Source: Melioribacteraceae bacterium
GTDB lineage: Bacteria > Bacteroidota > Ignavibacteria > Ignavibacteriales > Melioribacteraceae
DNA length: 64,000 nt
Direction of reading: 5' to 3'
Assembly (NCBI GenBank): GCA_021739765.1
Contig: JAIPBD010000014.1
Coordinates: 59,954 to 123,953, forward strand
Positions 17,634 to 25,188 of the stretch are shown here, in pieces (the stretch's first letter is position 1; each line of letters starts with the position of its first letter). A model generated the notes under the pieces. The model was not told where the DNA came from, did no database searches, and saw only the letters and a program-made list of their open reading frames with translations. The position numbers and the translations under genes are program-made.

Positions 17634-17790
17634 AAAGTGAAACTTGAATTGAAAATCCTCGTTCACTGAGCCCGTCGAAGTGAACTTGAATTGAAAAACC
17701 TCGTTCGCTGAGTCCGTCGGAGTGAACTTGAATTCAGAAATCGCGTTCACTGAGCCCTACAAAGTCGGGCAGGCTTGTCGAAGCGAACTT
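17634..17790. repeat. REP-like tandem repeat array, 42-nt period, hairpin-forming
   Basis: After the operon end there are three consecutive units beginning at 17661, 17703 and 17745, preceded by a partial unit. Each starts with GTTCaCTGAGcCcGTCGaAG then TGAAC, so GTTCACT pairs with AGTGAAC around a short loop, followed by a spacer ACTTGAATTGAAAAACCTC. The first two units are 42 nt apart. The third carries an extra segment of about 20 nt (CTACAAAGTCGGGCAGGCTT) inside the hairpin loop, so short and long forms coexist. The same core recurs inverted at 18145 and again direct at 18417. Confidence 0.85.
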
Positions 17791-17831
17791 TGGAATCGAT
17801 TAAACATCAAATAAAAACCCAATAAATACTC

Positions 17832-18116
17832 ATGCCAAAAGGATACATGTACATCTTGGAATGCAGTGATGGCAGCTCCTACACCGGTAGCACCAACAAC
17901 CTTGAACGAAGATACGAAGAACATTGTTTGGGAATAGGAGCCAAATATACAATGGCTCGCCGTCCACTAAAACTAATTTATTACGAAGAATTTGATAGGA
18001 TTGAATTAGCTTTTTACAGAGAAAAACAAATTCAAGGCTGGAGCAGAAAAAAGAAAATTGCTCTAATTGAAGGGAAATTTGACGATTTACCGGGACTTTC
18101 GAAAAGTAATAAATAA
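17832..18116 (+). CDS. GIY-YIG nuclease superfamily protein (small, UPF0213/YhbQ-like)
   Basis: A 94-residue stand-alone GIY-YIG domain. Visible: YMYILEC for the GIY strand (residues 5-11), SYTGSTNNLERRYEEH for the YIG strand and the following helix with Arg 26/27 and His31, then YTMARRPLKLIYYEE and AFYREKQIQGWSRKKKIALIEG. This matches the small UPF0213-type nuclease-like proteins, whose substrates are mostly unknown. It is bracketed by identical REP-like sequence (38-nt core at 17749-17786 and 18417-18454), with nothing else in the interval, so it looks like the cargo or motor of a small repetitive element. Confidence 0.88.
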   Translation: MPKGYMYILECSDGSSYTGSTNNLERRYEEHCLGIGAKYTMARRPLKLIYYEEFDRIELAFYREKQIQGWSRKKKIALIEGKFDDLPGLSKSNK

Positions 18117-18468
18117 ATGAGGGGTGGCTGATCGTTCCCCGTTGCTTCGACAAGCTCAGCAACCGATGTTAGTTGATCGCAACCTTATTGGATACTCAAG
18201 CACAGCAACCGATATTAATTATTTCTATTCTTTTTGCTCTCATGCTCAGAAACCGACTATATGTTTTTTCTAACAATTTGAATCCCCCGAGCCGTAATTG
18301 ATTTCGATCCGAATATTTTTAAGATCTTGAAATTTAACTAAACGAATTTAAAAAGAATAGAGAAGAGCTTTGTACTATGCTTGTTTTAACTCAACTTGAA
18401 TTGAAAAACCTCGTTTACTGAGCCCTACAAAGTCGGGCAGGCTTGTCGAAGCGATCAAGGTTTCGATA
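18117..18468. repeat. REP-like repeat remnants downstream of GIY-YIG gene
   Basis: There is no gene in this 350-bp stretch. CTTCGACAAGCTCAG at 18145-18159 is the reverse complement of the REP-like core. It is followed by three decaying copies of a phrase like GCTCAGCAACCGATRTTA at about 18153, 18199 and 18244. At 18393-18415 a 23-nt spacer identical to 17683-17705 recurs. At 18417-18454 the 38-nt long-form core recurs, identical to 17749-17786. The right copy ends 14 bp before the stop codon of the propeller lipoprotein. The middle (about 18260-18390) shows nothing recognisable. Confidence 0.8.
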
Positions 18469-19707
18469 TCAGTACGATTCACCTTTATAGCAGAAAAGGT
18501 AGTTGTGAACCACAAACCATATATTGTTCTTGGAATCAACAGCAATTTGTCCTCTGTAAGCCGATCCGGAAGGATTGAAGTTAGTAATAGATATTTTTTC
18601 CCAAGTGTCCCCATTAAATTTATGTAATCCGTTTTTGTGAGGAACCCATATATTTCCCTTCTTACCTAATGCGATACCAAACCCATATCTTTCATCATCG
18701 ACTTTGTAAATTATCGTATCATTTGGTGAATACATATAAATCGCATCACCGTAATTATTTAAAAATTTTCGTTCGCTACTGTAAAAGGCAACATCTGAAA
18801 AATCCCGGTGGGCTAAATGAACGAAACCGGTTCCATTATAAATCATACCGCCCGAATGGTCGCCAAAAATCCACAATAATCCGTTTTCATCAAATATAAT
18901 GTGTTGAGGATGAATGTTTCTAAAATTACCTGATTGTGCTTCAACTGTTCTCCAATGTGAATTATCTCGATAAACAAGCCTACCATTGTGCGTAATAGCC
19001 CAAAGAGTGTTGTTTTGGTCAAAATTTATTGCGTGAACGTCTCCTCCCAATGAGTCATGCATCGCTATAAATTCTATTGACTCATCCTTTAATGTAGAAA
19101 TTCCCGGGTTCAAGCCATAGCCTATATATAATTTTTGTTCCAATTCATTATAAAATAGGCTCTGAAGAATATTTGAATACAGCCCATCTTCTTCCCGATA
19201 GTTTTTCCATTTGAATCGATCAAAGTAGTATAAACCATCTTCGCTTGAAACTAAATAAATTCGATCTTTAATATCAAGAGTCATATTATAGATATCGCCA
19301 TTAAACTTTATTATATCCCAATCTTTATCAGTATAAACCAAAGGGACACCAATTGAATCCGATATGAATATTATTACGCTATCTCTAAAAATTGTTTCAA
19401 GACATTTCATACTAGCGATTATCTTATGCTTACCGGGTGTCAAAACTTTTTGCCTATTAATAATTCCATCCTCATCAGAAAACCACGTCAGATTACATTT
19501 TACTTGAGAAGTATCTATATCGTTATCCAACAATGCAGAATATTCTATCTTAGAATTGCGTGCAAAAACAGAAAAATTTTCTGGAGATACGATTTTCAAA
19601 TTATTCGGAAGTGTTTCAGGCTCAACGTAGTTATTTTCACACGACATTAAAAAAAGGATCAAGATTGTGAATAGAGGAACAAATTTTCTAAACGTAGAAG
19701 ATATCAT
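18469..19707 (-). CDS. Lipoprotein with beta-propeller (two-component-regulator-propeller-like) repeats
   Basis: A 412-residue protein with a lipoprotein signal peptide (lipobox LMSC, Cys23), then a roughly 90-residue Ig-like region (LKIVSPENFSVFARN onward), then a propeller with repeats such as FDRFKWKNYREEDGLYSNI, NSHWRTVEAQSGNFR and FNGDTWEKISITNFNPS. These resemble the Reg_prop blades of hybrid two-component sensors, but no kinase domain follows. It is probably a surface or periplasmic lipoprotein of unknown function. Its 3' end adjoins the REP-like repeat. The lipoprotein at 62396 has a similar plan. Confidence 0.75.
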   Translation of the reverse strand: MISSTFRKFVPLFTILILFLMSCENNYVEPETLPNNLKIVSPENFSVFARNSKIEYSALLDNDIDTSQVKCNLTWFSDEDGIINRQKVLTPGKHKIIASMKCLETIFRDSVIIFISDSIGVPLVYTDKDWDIIKFNGDIYNMTLDIKDRIYLVSSEDGLYYFDRFKWKNYREEDGLYSNILQSLFYNELEQKLYIGYGLNPGISTLKDESIEFIAMHDSLGGDVHAINFDQNNTLWAITHNGRLVYRDNSHWRTVEAQSGNFRNIHPQHIIFDENGLLWIFGDHSGGMIYNGTGFVHLAHRDFSDVAFYSSERKFLNNYGDAIYMYSPNDTIIYKVDDERYGFGIALGKKGNIWVPHKNGLHKFNGDTWEKISITNFNPSGSAYRGQIAVDSKNNIWFVVHNYLFCYKGESY

Positions 19708-19897
19708 GGCTGATTTTAATTGTTAGTTTAAAATATATAATTTAGCATAGTTACTCAATGGCAAATATACTCTCTTTTATATTCTTCAAATTTATTATTG
19801 CTCAATCATGGAACTTGGAAATACCCGCCCATAAAACTATTTTTCAATAAGAGATTTTGTCTAATATTTTGTTTTTTCAAACAAATTTTGATACCAC

Positions 19898-19904
19898 AGG
19901 AGGT
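19898..19904 (+). promoter_or_regulatory. Strong Shine-Dalgarno site that fixes the pruA start
   Basis: AGGAGGT sits 6 nt before ATG 19911 and no comparable site precedes the upstream in-frame start at 19857, so the shorter product is chosen. Confidence 0.8.
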
Positions 19905-19910
19905 ATAAAG

Positions 19911-21542
19911 ATGTCAAATGCTTATTTCAAAGTTCCTATTCCGGTTAATGAACCTATAAAAAGTTACAAACCCGGAAGTCCGGAAAAGGAGGAATTAAAA
20001 GCAAAAATGCTCGAACTAAAATCCAAACAGATTGAAGTTCCTTTAATTATCGGCGGAAAAGAAATTAGAACCGGAAATACTGCCGAAATGATTATCCCAC
20101 ACAACAAAAAACATGTATTGGGTGTTTATCACAAAGCCGGTAAAGAAGAAGTTGAGGAGGCAATTGAATCTGCCCTAGAAGCGAGAAAAGAATGGTCTGA
20201 GATGCCTTGGGAACATCGTGTCTCAATCTTTCTTAAAGCAGCCGAATTGCTTTCGGGACCATGGCGTTCGACTATTAATGCAACAACAATGCTCAATCAA
20301 TCAAAAACTGCTTTCCAATCAGAAATTGACGCCGCCTGTGAATTAATCGATTTCTGGAATTTTAACGTTTATTATATGACTCAATTAATGTCCGACCAAC
20401 CGATTTCAACAAAAGGAGTTTGGAACCGTTTGGAATATCGTGCTTTGGAAGGATTTGTTTTTGCTGTTTCACCGTTCAATTTTACGTCTATCGGTGGAAA
20501 CTTGGGAACCGCTCCCGCGATGGTAGGAAATGTGGCATTGTGGAAACCCGCTTCGAGCGCGGTGTATTCAGCATACCATATAATGCTTTTGTTAAAAGAA
20601 GCAGGTCTGCCGGATGGAGTTATAAATTTTGTCCCGGGTTCAGGATCGCAAGTCGGAAATCCGGCCATGACGAGCAAACACCTCGCGGGAGTTCATTTTA
20701 CCGGTTCGACTTCCGTTTTCCAAAACATGTGGAAAACTATCGCGGAGAATCTCAGCGAAAGTAATTATTACCCAAGAATTGTTGGCGAAACCGGCGGTAA
20801 AGATTTTATTTTCGCACATCCAACTGCGGATGTTGATGCTTTGGTTTCGGCTACAATTCGCGGTGCCTTTGAATACCAAGGTCAAAAATGTTCCGCGGCT
20901 TCACGAATGTACATTCCTAAATCAATTTGGAGCGAATTCAAAGAAAAGTATGTCGCGGAAGTAAAAGATGTAAAAATGGGTGATGTTGAAGACTTTACCA
21001 ATTTTATGGGAGCTGTAATTGATCAAGGTGCATATGAAACTATTACCGAATACATCAAATATGCCGATGAATCGGATGAAGCTGAATTTATAACCGGAGG
21101 CAAGTATAATGATTCAGAAGGATTTTTCATTGAACCTACGACCATCGTTACAACCAATCCGAACTTCAAAACAATGGTAGAAGAAATATTCGGTCCCGTT
21201 ATGACAATTTTTGTCTATGAAGATGAAAAACTAGACGAAACATTGGAATCTTGTGACACGGCATCTGCTTATGCGCTAACCGGGGCCATTTTTGCTCAGG
21301 ACAGGAAAGCATTGGTTTATATGGCTGACAGATTGAAAAACTCAGCCGGTAATTTTTATTTTAATGATAAACCAACGGGAGCTGTAGTCGGTCAACAACC
21401 TTTCGGCGGCGGAAGAGCTTCAGGCACAAACGACAAAGCCGGAAGCGCAATGAACTTGCTCAGATGGATGTCGGTACGAACAATGAAAGAGACTTTCGAC
21501 CCACCAAAAAATTGGCGATATCCTTTTATGGATGAAAAATAG
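19911..21542 (+). CDS. pruA: L-glutamate gamma-semialdehyde dehydrogenase (1-pyrroline-5-carboxylate dehydrogenase)
   Basis: The frame is open from 19857, but a near-perfect ribosome binding site AGGAGGT (19898-19904) lies 6 nt before the ATG at 19911, giving a 543-residue enzyme. It oxidises glutamate semialdehyde to glutamate with NAD+, the second step of proline catabolism. The general base Glu293 is in VGETGGKDF, and the catalytic Cys327 is in YQGQKCSAASR. Other family motifs (SPFNFTSIGGNLGTAP, EEIFGPVMTIFVY, FGGGRASGTNDKAG) are intact. The length matches the mono-functional form. No putA is adjacent. A terminator follows. Confidence 0.95.
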   Translation: MSNAYFKVPIPVNEPIKSYKPGSPEKEELKAKMLELKSKQIEVPLIIGGKEIRTGNTAEMIIPHNKKHVLGVYHKAGKEEVEEAIESALEARKEWSEMPWEHRVSIFLKAAELLSGPWRSTINATTMLNQSKTAFQSEIDAACELIDFWNFNVYYMTQLMSDQPISTKGVWNRLEYRALEGFVFAVSPFNFTSIGGNLGTAPAMVGNVALWKPASSAVYSAYHIMLLLKEAGLPDGVINFVPGSGSQVGNPAMTSKHLAGVHFTGSTSVFQNMWKTIAENLSESNYYPRIVGETGGKDFIFAHPTADVDALVSATIRGAFEYQGQKCSAASRMYIPKSIWSEFKEKYVAEVKDVKMGDVEDFTNFMGAVIDQGAYETITEYIKYADESDEAEFITGGKYNDSEGFFIEPTTIVTTNPNFKTMVEEIFGPVMTIFVYEDEKLDETLESCDTASAYALTGAIFAQDRKALVYMADRLKNSAGNFYFNDKPTGAVVGQQPFGGGRASGTNDKAGSAMNLLRWMSVRTMKETFDPPKNWRYPFMDEK

Positions 21543-21562
21543 AAAATTCCCCCTTTCATTTT

Positions 21563-21597
21563 AATAACCCGGTACATACGTATCGGGTTATTTTTAC
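21563..21597 (+). terminator. Rho-independent terminator of pruA
   Basis: AATAACCCG (21563-21571) pairs with CGGGTTATT (21584-21592) around a 12-nt loop, followed by TTTT, about 20 bp after the pruA stop. Confidence 0.85.
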
Positions 21598-21635
21598 CCA
21601 AAATTTGCTTGATTGACCAAATTCAGCTAAATTAG

Positions 21636-21681
21636 GTCAACTAACTGACGGTATTTAGCTAAATACCGTCAGTTAGTTGAC
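21636..21681. repeat. 46-bp perfect palindrome
   Basis: The 23 bases 21636-21658 are the exact reverse complement of 21659-21681; the centre reads TATTTAGCTAAATA. A further partial unit (TTGACGGTATT) follows directly, so the element is a palindrome plus a truncated third arm. It lies between the pruA terminator and the start of the DUF4143 ATPase (32 bp before its ATG). It could form a cruciform in DNA or a long hairpin at the 5' end of the ATPase mRNA. Confidence 0.95.
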
Positions 21682-21713
21682 GGTATTCCGATAAACAGAC
21701 AACTTCTACAAAT

Positions 21714-22853
21714 ATGCAAATTGAAAGAATCTTAGAAAAAAGTATTATTGAATCCCTCAAACCGGGCAAAGTATTGCTTTTGTTAGGTCCGCGTCGTGTA
21801 GGAAAAACATTCTTACTTAACAAAATATTTGATGAGAAAAGCGAGAAGGTTGTTTTTTGGAATGGAGAAGATTTTGCGGTTCATGAATTGCTCAAAAGAA
21901 GGAGTATCGAAAATTATAAAAATTTATTTGCGGAAAAAGAATTACTAATGATCGACGAAGCGCAAAAAATTCCTAAAATTGGAGAAGTACTGAAGTTAAT
22001 AGTTGATAACCTGAAATATTTAAAAATAGTTGCTACCGGCTCCTCCGCATTTGACGTCCGCAATTTATCCGGCGAACCCTTAACCGGAAGAAAAGAGGAT
22101 TTATTAATATTCCCGATTTCCGAAAAAGAAATCAGAAAATATGAATCAGTAATTCAGCACAAAGATGCTCTTTTAAATAGATTAGTTTTCGGCAGCATGC
22201 CTGAGTTAATTAATTACTCAACTTTCGATAAAAAAAGTAAATATCTTAAAAATTTAATTAACTCTTATTTACTGAAAGATATCCTGGCTTTTGAAAATAT
22301 CAAAGCATCCGATAAAATATTGAGCTTGCTGAGATTAATTGCTTTTCAAATTGGTTCGGAAGTTTCGCTTTCTGAAATTGGTAACCATTTATCCATGTCG
22401 AAAAATACAGTAGCGCGATATCTCGATTTACTTTCAAAGGTTTTTATAATATTTAAAATCAGCGGTTTCAGTCGAAACCTGAGAAAAGAAGTTACTAAAA
22501 ATTCGAAATGGTATTTTTATGATAATGGAATTCGAAACGCCCTAACAGCAAATTTGGAACCGGTAAGTCTGCGAAACGATATAGGACAATTGTGGGAAAA
22601 TTATACTATTTCAGAGAGAATAAAAACTCAACACTATTTTAACATTACTTCCAACAACTATTTTTGGCGGACATACGATCAACAAGAAATTGATTGGATT
22701 GAAGAAAGGAACGGAAAACTATTCGCTTATGAATTCAAATGGAAGGAAAGTAAGTCTAAGATTCCGCCAGCCTGGAAAAATAATTATCCAAATTCAGAAT
22801 TCAATCAAATTCATCAGAGTAATTTTGATGAATTCCTACTCTTAAACCGATAA
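21714..22853 (+). CDS. AAA ATPase with DUF4143 C-terminal domain
   Basis: A 379-residue P-loop ATPase: Walker A GPRRVGKT at residues 25-32, Walker B LLMIDEAQK with D81/E82, and the sensor-like VATGSSAFDV. A winged-helix/DUF4143 part follows (about 190-370), with ISGFSRNLRKEVTKNSKWYFYDNGIRNAL and a restriction-like end (WRTYDQQEIDWIEERNGKLFAYEFKWK) resembling a PD-(D/E)xK core (E-x-D ... E-F-K). Genes of this family are scattered, strain-variable and of unknown function. It stands alone here, behind a 46-bp palindrome. Confidence 0.88.
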   Translation: MQIERILEKSIIESLKPGKVLLLLGPRRVGKTFLLNKIFDEKSEKVVFWNGEDFAVHELLKRRSIENYKNLFAEKELLMIDEAQKIPKIGEVLKLIVDNLKYLKIVATGSSAFDVRNLSGEPLTGRKEDLLIFPISEKEIRKYESVIQHKDALLNRLVFGSMPELINYSTFDKKSKYLKNLINSYLLKDILAFENIKASDKILSLLRLIAFQIGSEVSLSEIGNHLSMSKNTVARYLDLLSKVFIIFKISGFSRNLRKEVTKNSKWYFYDNGIRNALTANLEPVSLRNDIGQLWENYTISERIKTQHYFNITSNNYFWRTYDQQEIDWIEERNGKLFAYEFKWKESKSKIPPAWKNNYPNSEFNQIHQSNFDEFLLLNR

Positions 22854-22865
22854 TTAGAAAACATC

Positions 22866-22897
22866 TTTGGGCATTAAACCAATTCTTTATAAATTTG
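22866..22897 (+). promoter_or_regulatory. Putative Bacteroidota-type promoter of sucC
   Basis: TTTG (22866-22869) and TAAATTTG (22890-22897) are 20 bp apart, matching the TTTG / TAnnTTTG pattern of the primary sigma factor in Bacteroidota. The distance to the sucC ATG is 30 bp. The match could be chance in AT-rich DNA. Confidence 0.4.
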
Positions 22898-22927
22898 TTA
22901 ACTCGATAATTTAATAAGCAGGTCGAA

Positions 22928-24088
22928 ATGAAAATTCATGAATACCAGGCAAAAGAAATTCTGAAAAAATACAATGTACCCGTCCCCGAGGGTAAAATGG
23001 CTCGTACGGTTGCGCAAGCCTCAAAAGCAGCCGAAAAACTGGGTGGAAAAATTTGGGTGGTAAAAGCTCAGATTCATGCAGGTGGTAGAGGAAAAGGCGG
23101 AGGAGTTAAATTAGCCAAAAGCGCGGAAGACGTTAACTCGTTAGCGAAAGAAATTCTCGGAATGCAGCTAATAACACATCAAACCGGTCCCGAAGGAAGA
23201 AAAGTAAAAAGATTACTCATTGAAGAAGGTGTAAATATCGACCGCGAGTTATACGTCGGAATAACACTCGACCGCGCACAATCCAAAAATGTTGTTATGG
23301 CTTCAACCGAGGGTGGCGTAGAAATAGAAAAAGTCGCTGCTGAAACTCCCGAAAAAATTCTGAAGGTTGCAATTGATCCTGCTGTCGGTATGCAAGCATA
23401 TCAAGCAAGACAGATCGCGTTTGGTTTGGGCTTGGAGGGAACACAGTTCAAAAATGCGGTTAAATTTTTATTGGCTCTTTATCAAGCTTTCGACGCAACA
23501 GATGCCTCGATAGCTGAAATTAATCCGCTTGTCGTAACAAAAGAAGGCTCTGTAATTGCCCTTGACGCTAAAATGAATTTTGATGATAACGCATTATACA
23601 GACATCCGGAAATCGTAAAATACCGCGATCTTGATGAAGAAGAACCGCTTGAAATCGAGGCTTCTAAATTTAATCTGAATTATATAAAATTAGACGGAAA
23701 TGTCGGATGTATGGTAAACGGTGCCGGACTTGCAATGGCAACGATGGATATCATCAAATTAGCAGGTGGCGAACCCGCAAACTTCCTTGATGTGGGCGGT
23801 GGAGCAAACAAAGAAACCGTGGCTAACGGATTCAAAATAATTCTTTCCGATCCAAATGTAAAAGCGATTTTAATTAATATTTTTGGTGGAATTGTTCGCT
23901 GTGACCGTGTTGCTCAAGGTGTAATTGATGCAGTGAATGAAATAGGTGTGGAGATTCCCATAGTAGTTCGTTTGGAAGGGACAAATGCCAAAGAAGCCGG
24001 CGTATTGTTAGAAAAATCTGGTTTAAATTTTGAAGTCGCCGTTGGATTGCAGCAAGCTGCCGAAAAAGTTACCGCGGTGCTTAAGTAA
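22928..24088 (+). CDS. sucC: Succinate--CoA ligase, beta subunit (ADP-forming)
   Basis: A 386-residue ATP-grasp protein of normal SucC length. The start [40 protein letters not shown] (ATP-grasp), [11 protein letters not shown] and the C-terminal ligase domain [18 protein letters not shown] are diagnostic. It forms succinyl-CoA synthetase with the alpha subunit SucD and makes ATP in the TCA cycle. sucD is not adjacent and must be elsewhere. Confidence 0.96.
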   Translation: MKIHEYQAKEILKKYNVPVPEGKMARTVAQASKAAEKLGGKIWVVKAQIHAGGRGKGGGVKLAKSAEDVNSLAKEILGMQLITHQTGPEGRKVKRLLIEEGVNIDRELYVGITLDRAQSKNVVMASTEGGVEIEKVAAETPEKILKVAIDPAVGMQAYQARQIAFGLGLEGTQFKNAVKFLLALYQAFDATDASIAEINPLVVTKEGSVIALDAKMNFDDNALYRHPEIVKYRDLDEEEPLEIEASKFNLNYIKLDGNVGCMVNGAGLAMATMDIIKLAGGEPANFLDVGGGANKETVANGFKIILSDPNVKAILINIFGGIVRCDRVAQGVIDAVNEIGVEIPIVVRLEGTNAKEAGVLLEKSGLNFEVAVGLQQAAEKVTAVLK

Positions 24089-24222
24089 TTAACTTTGGTC
24101 AAATTATATCTGACTGTTGAAGAAAGTAGGAAAATTCTTATATTTGTTCAGCACAAAGGTGCAAACTTCCATCGATGGAAGTTATGTTTAATTTTTTTTA
24201 TTAATTCTTCACTACTTACATT

Positions 24223-24246
24223 TAAGTCCCGTTTCGGCGGGACTTA
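24223..24246. terminator. Hairpin downstream of sucC
   Basis: TAAGTCCCG (24223-24231) pairs with CGGGACTTA (24238-24246) around TTTCGG. There is no clean T-run after it, so termination is likely but not certain. The rest of the 290-bp gap between sucC and the cytochrome gene shows nothing recognisable. Confidence 0.5.
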
Positions 24247-24375
24247 TAGATTTAAAACTAACCTTGATTGCGCAATTTGTAAATTAGCCGACTCTTACCT
24301 TACATTCACAGCAAGATTTTGAACACTGTAGGGATTCTTACGTCAAACTTATAACCAATAATTAGGAGAATCTAT

Positions 24376-25134
24376 ATGAGGAAAAAATCGCTCCCATTCT
24401 ATACGTTCATTCTCACATTTTTATTTCTTCAAAACCTCTCGGCTCAAAACAAATTTTCATGGAACAATGAAACGAGCAATCTTCAAGTTTTACCGGATTC
24501 GATAACGCCACAACAACTTAAAAATACAATGATGATGTTCACAGCCGGACTCGGAGTAAGATGTAATTATTGCCATGATGACTCGAAAGGAAACACACTA
24601 AATGAAATTAATTTTGCTTCGGATTTAAAAGAAACAAAACTTGTAGCGCGTGAAATGTATAAAATGCTACAATCAATAAATAATGATCATCTCGCCGGAA
24701 TTCAAGAAATTACCGGCAACAAAGGATTTGCAGGGTGCGTAACTTGTCATCACGGCATTCCAAAACCGAAACATCTTTCTCAAGTTATTGAAGAAGAAAT
24801 TGTAAATAAGGGAATTGAAAGCGCTGTAAAAAAATATTATGACTTAAAGGAGCAATTTTATGGAAGCGCTTCGTATGATTTCACCGAAGGTCAATTAAAC
24901 TTTCTCGGCTATAAATATTTGCACAATGGTGATAATAAAATTGCTTTGGAGTTGTTCAAGTTAAATGCCGAAACAAATGGTAAGTCCGCGAATGCATGGG
25001 ATTCACTTGCTGAAGCCTATCTTAAAAACGGTGATTCAGAAAAGGCTATAGAATATTATAAGAAGTCTTTAGAGCTAAATCCGAAAAACAAGAATGCTAA
25101 AAAAATGTTGGAAGAAATTTCAATGGGGAAGTGA
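24376..25134 (+). CDS. Secreted dihaem cytochrome c with C-terminal TPRs
   Basis: A 252-residue protein with a signal peptide (cleavage after LSAQ, residue 24) and two haem-binding motifs, CNYCH (C63-C66-H67) and CVTCH (C121-C124-H125). The arrangement (a leading TMMMFTAGLGVRCNYCH, then GFAGCVTCHHG) resembles half of the photosynthetic reaction-centre cytochrome subunit family, which is common in non-phototrophs. Residues 170-250 form about two TPR units (NAWDSLAEAYLKNGDSEKAI). A good ribosome binding site (AGGAG) precedes the ATG. It stands alone, so its redox partner is unknown. Confidence 0.85.
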   Translation: MRKKSLPFYTFILTFLFLQNLSAQNKFSWNNETSNLQVLPDSITPQQLKNTMMMFTAGLGVRCNYCHDDSKGNTLNEINFASDLKETKLVAREMYKMLQSINNDHLAGIQEITGNKGFAGCVTCHHGIPKPKHLSQVIEEEIVNKGIESAVKKYYDLKEQFYGSASYDFTEGQLNFLGYKYLHNGDNKIALELFKLNAETNGKSANAWDSLAEAYLKNGDSEKAIEYYKKSLELNPKNKNAKKMLEEISMGK

Positions 25135-25149
25135 ATTAAGAGGCAGTTA

Positions 25150-25180
25150 ACTTCCCGGCTGATTAATTCAACCGGGAAGT
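25150..25180. terminator. Bidirectional terminator-like hairpin
   Basis: ACTTCCCGG (25150-25158) pairs with CCGGGAAGT (25172-25180) between two convergent genes; the T-run is weak on either side. Confidence 0.6.
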
Positions 25181-25188
25181 CGTTAAAA

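Noticed and set aside
17661-17786. Regularly spaced repeats that could suggest a CRISPR array
   Set aside because: The spacers are themselves repeated (ACTTGAATTGAAAAACC), unit length is inconsistent because of the long form, and no cas genes are present.
17830-18162. 110-codon minus-strand frame opposite the GIY-YIG gene
   Set aside because: It is antisense to a clear GIY-YIG domain and its start is just the REP-like core read as codons.
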